From the NCBI GenBank assembly GCA_964549765.1, contig CAZJWR010000061.1, positions 1 to 21,895 of the forward strand: a DNA stretch of 21,895 nt. Direction: 5' to 3'. Shown in pieces: positions 20,206 to 21,895 of this stretch. The translations under genes and the position numbers were made by a program. The stretch is from CAZJWR01 sp964549765. GTDB lineage: Bacteria > Zixibacteria > MSB-5A5 > GN15 > JAAZOE01. A model generated the notes under the pieces. The model was given only the letters and a program-made list of their open reading frames with translations, made no database searches and was not told the DNA's origin. The first letter of the stretch is position 1; each line of letters opens with the position of its first letter.

Positions 20206-20952
20206 TTAGGCCGCGGTTAGGTCGCGGAGGCGTTTGGGAATCTGATCCCAGGTTCTGTTTTCGAGAAGGCGGCCGTTTTTCTTTTTGTTGAAGCCACCCC
20301 ATTGTTTAAAGAAAAATGGTACTCTGGTGGAAAGGCATTGATCTCTGATGTCAATGACCCACTCTTCTTTCATCGGTCGAGCCCCCGGTCCCGATTCGCC
20401 GCCGACAATCACCCAATCGATTCCATTCAGATTCAAGTTCGGCAGGGGGCCAAGAAGGGGCTCCAGCGAGAGGAATTTGGTTTTGGCCGGAGTTTGCCGC
20501 AGGTGATCGATACGATGTACGAATCGCGCATTTTCCACGGAAACGCCCATCCAGACGTTATCCGGCCACGACAATTCGTCGCTCAGGTGGAGTAGTCGTT
20601 TCGTGCGTTTGGTCAATATCTGGAATTGATGCTGCGATGCCCCAGCCATGACATCGAAGACTTCTTTGATAAATGCCGTGGGGACGGATCGATGGAAAAG
20701 ATCGCTCATCGAATTGACGAAGATCATTTGCGGCTTTTTCCATTGAAGGGGCAGCTCCAGAGATTCGCGATGGACGGTCAGCTTGAAGCCGTTGACATAA
20801 TTGGGAGAACCCATAGCCTGCAGGCGTTTGGCCATACGCTCGGCATAGCAGTTTTTGCATCCGGCGCTGACCTTGGAACACCCGGTGACCGGATTCCATG
20901 TCGACTCCGTCCATTCGATTGCGGATTTTGTGGCCATATGCTCCCAACTCAT
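20206..20952 (-). CDS. Phage Gp37/Gp68-type three-Cys protein (DUF5131)
   Basis: A 248-residue protein. The family hallmark is SAIEWTESTWNPVTGCSKVS followed by AGCKNCYAERMAKR, giving Cys25-x6-Cys32-x2-Cys35, a three-cysteine motif like that of radical SAM enzymes and likely holding an iron-sulfur cluster. Further conserved pieces are MIFVNSMSDLFH, QILTKRTKRL, VWMGVSVEN, KFLSLEPLLGPL and DWVIVGGESGPGARPM, and FFFKQWGG near the end. The family is named after mycobacteriophage Gp37/Gp68 and has no established reaction. The ATG overlaps the TcmP stop by 4 bases (ATGA); an ATG five codons later (20937) is a possible alternative. Its invariable partner in many genomes is TcmP, present here. Confidence 0.9.
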   Translation of the reverse strand: MSWEHMATKSAIEWTESTWNPVTGCSKVSAGCKNCYAERMAKRLQAMGSPNYVNGFKLTVHRESLELPLQWKKPQMIFVNSMSDLFHRSVPTAFIKEVFDVMAGASQHQFQILTKRTKRLLHLSDELSWPDNVWMGVSVENARFVHRIDHLRQTPAKTKFLSLEPLLGPLPNLNLNGIDWVIVGGESGPGARPMKEEWVIDIRDQCLSTRVPFFFKQWGGFNKKKNGRLLENRTWDQIPKRLRDLTAA

Positions 20953-21788
20953 CGTCTATATTTGGTAAATATATCATCAACTATTTTACGTGCAATAGAT
21001 TTTGCAGACGCAAAGAAAAGGTAATAAACGACTGCGTTTTTGGAATTTTTCATGGCGATAGGCTGCGGCACGTATGCATAACCCGCAATCCTTTTTAAGC
21101 GTTCCCTGTATGCATTTTTGATGTCTTCGTTCGTCTTTTTTTCGGGGAAGCCAAATAAGTTTCCGTTTCTATCATAGGCGATCTCTTTCCATGATTCATC
21201 GCCCCAGAATAAATTCATTTTTTGAATTTCTTTTTCATCCACATTGCCCGGATCACGGCGTAGAACATTCCTGTTCATATCCATTATCGAAAAATTGATA
21301 AAGATATCGATAGTTCCAAGCCCACCTGCCAGTTTGATGACTTTCCAATCAAGGTGCATGCCATATGGATCGAGGAAACATAGCGCGCGACGATAAGAAT
21401 TGCGAGTAATTTTTGGAAGTATACTTTCCTTCAATATGACGTTACTATCCCCTTCAAGGATCCTTACTTCTGGCAAAGGTTCTTCATAACTCTCCAATTC
21501 CCTGCTTACAAGCTTTTTCAGCATTTCCACTTTTTCTGGCTCAATGTCAATAAAATAGTATTCTTTGAAGCTAGGCTCGATCCGTAATGCATTTAGCGGA
21601 CTCCCCGGAATTATTTCATTTGTTTTGCGAGAAATATGTTGCCCGCGATCAGCGAACGCATCGATATAAACGGGAAAAAGAGGATGATGCTTATTCAGAA
21701 TTTGCATACAAGGCTTTACGTACTCCCTTAAAATATTGAGTTTGGCCTCTGACCACTCACCGATAGTGTCGAATGATTCATTTGACAT
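20949..21788 (-). CDS. tcmP: Three-Cys-motif partner protein TcmP
   Basis: A 279-residue protein matching the TcmP family (partner of the three-Cys protein). It opens with EWSEAKLNILREYVKPCMQI, then VYIDAFADRGQH, YYFIDIEPEKVEML, VRILEGDSNVIL and ALCFLDPYGMHLDWKVI, in the order of a Rossmann methyltransferase-like fold (a motif-I-like IDAFADRG, an acidic motif II, a GD motif and a DPYG motif IV). Motif I has Asp-Arg where the family often has Gly, so methyl transfer is not assured. ATG 21788 has AGGGGA five bases upstream and is preferred over the ATG at 21809. The gene is AT-rich. TcmP and its partner are of unknown function, commonly seen on phages and in mobile or defence islands. Confidence 0.88.
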   Translation of the reverse strand: MSNESFDTIGEWSEAKLNILREYVKPCMQILNKHHPLFPVYIDAFADRGQHISRKTNEIIPGSPLNALRIEPSFKEYYFIDIEPEKVEMLKKLVSRELESYEEPLPEVRILEGDSNVILKESILPKITRNSYRRALCFLDPYGMHLDWKVIKLAGGLGTIDIFINFSIMDMNRNVLRRDPGNVDEKEIQKMNLFWGDESWKEIAYDRNGNLFGFPEKKTNEDIKNAYRERLKRIAGYAYVPQPIAMKNSKNAVVYYLFFASAKSIARKIVDDIFTKYRR

Positions 21789-21825
21789 TTGCTTCCCCTT
21801 GAATATCATGGTTCACACGGTCATA

Positions 21826-21854
21826 ATTATAATGGATAGTCTGAGGTGGTCCCG
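21826..21854 (-). promoter_or_regulatory. Candidate promoter of tcmP
   Basis: On the minus strand a perfect TATAAT (21826-21831) has a poor -35, CGGGAC (21849-21854), at 17 bases. It would give a leader of about 30 bases before ATG 21788. The -35 falls within the sequence that resembles an insertion-sequence end. Confidence 0.25.
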
Positions 21855-21895
21855 GTTTGTTGGACAGTTTGGCGGCCGAATTAAGGTGGCTTGTT
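21842..21895 (+). mobile_element. Possible insertion-sequence end (partial)
   Basis: The last 54 bases begin TGAGGTGGTCCCGGTTTGTT and continue GGACAGTTTGG. This resembles the terminal repeats of IS3-family elements, which start with TG and often read TGAACCGCCCCGG-TTT-TGGACA. No transposase frame is visible in the short remainder. The likeness is from memory, and the bases differ at several positions. Confidence 0.25.

Overview
The window looks like a piece of a draft, probably metagenome-assembled, genome of a Gram-negative bacterium of moderate-to-high GC. An outer-membrane porin, a SurA-type periplasmic chaperone, a lipoprotein foldase and several exported proteins point to a diderm cell. 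The promoters I can see resemble each other (a TTGACA-like -35, 16-17 bases, then TATATT or close to it), so a normal housekeeping sigma factor is in use, and a GAFTGA-type activator plus a -24/-12 promoter show that sigma-54 is used as well. The style of the proteins suggests an uncultured FCB-like lineage, but that is only an impression; no 16S rRNA or other clear marker is present apart from GyrB. A run of 100 Ns (9675-9774) is an assembly gap lying inside a short-chain dehydrogenase gene.

Layout. 1-3161 (minus): an envelope-protein folding operon of a lipoprotein peptidyl-prolyl isomerase, a SurA-like isomerase and the start of an S4-domain RNA-binding protein, joined by 4-base ATGA overlaps or near-overlaps, with a promoter at 3247-3275. 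3469-4165 (plus): two small uncharacterised genes, one with zinc-ribbon cysteines. 4344-6621 (plus): dciA-like gene overlapping gyrB. 6901-8562: an AT-rich accessory block of two genes facing each other, an EVE/PUA-like small protein and a TIR-domain protein, bounded by a 10-base direct repeat. 8629-11553: thiol/redox genes (a TlpA-like protein, then an OsmC-DUF302-FmdB-thioredoxin operon) around the gapped dehydrogenase. 12023-12175: two tandem tRNA-Lys genes (UUU, CUU) behind a textbook promoter. 12196-13503 (minus): an OprP/OprO-like porin.

13708-16896 (plus) is the most interesting part. A strong promoter drives a small exported protein and, two bases later, a 751-residue activator made of TPR repeats fused to a sigma-54 AAA+ domain and a Fis-type DNA-binding domain. 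After its terminator comes an AT-rich gap with repeated candidate binding sites and a well-formed sigma-54 promoter, which faces a roughly 90-nucleotide segment ending in a strong hairpin: a candidate sigma-54-dependent small RNA or leader. The next gene encodes another exported protein. I infer a self-contained signalling module with an exported precursor, a TPR receptor/activator and a sigma-54 target.

16897-20181 (plus): the exported lipocalin-like protein, a DUF6125-like protein, an M24 metallopeptidase and a Nudix hydrolase. 20206-21788 (minus): a phage-type three-Cys protein (Gp37/Gp68, DUF5131) with its partner TcmP, an AT-rich pair of unknown function typical of mobile or defence regions. 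The last ~55 bases resemble an insertion-sequence end, but this is uncertain.
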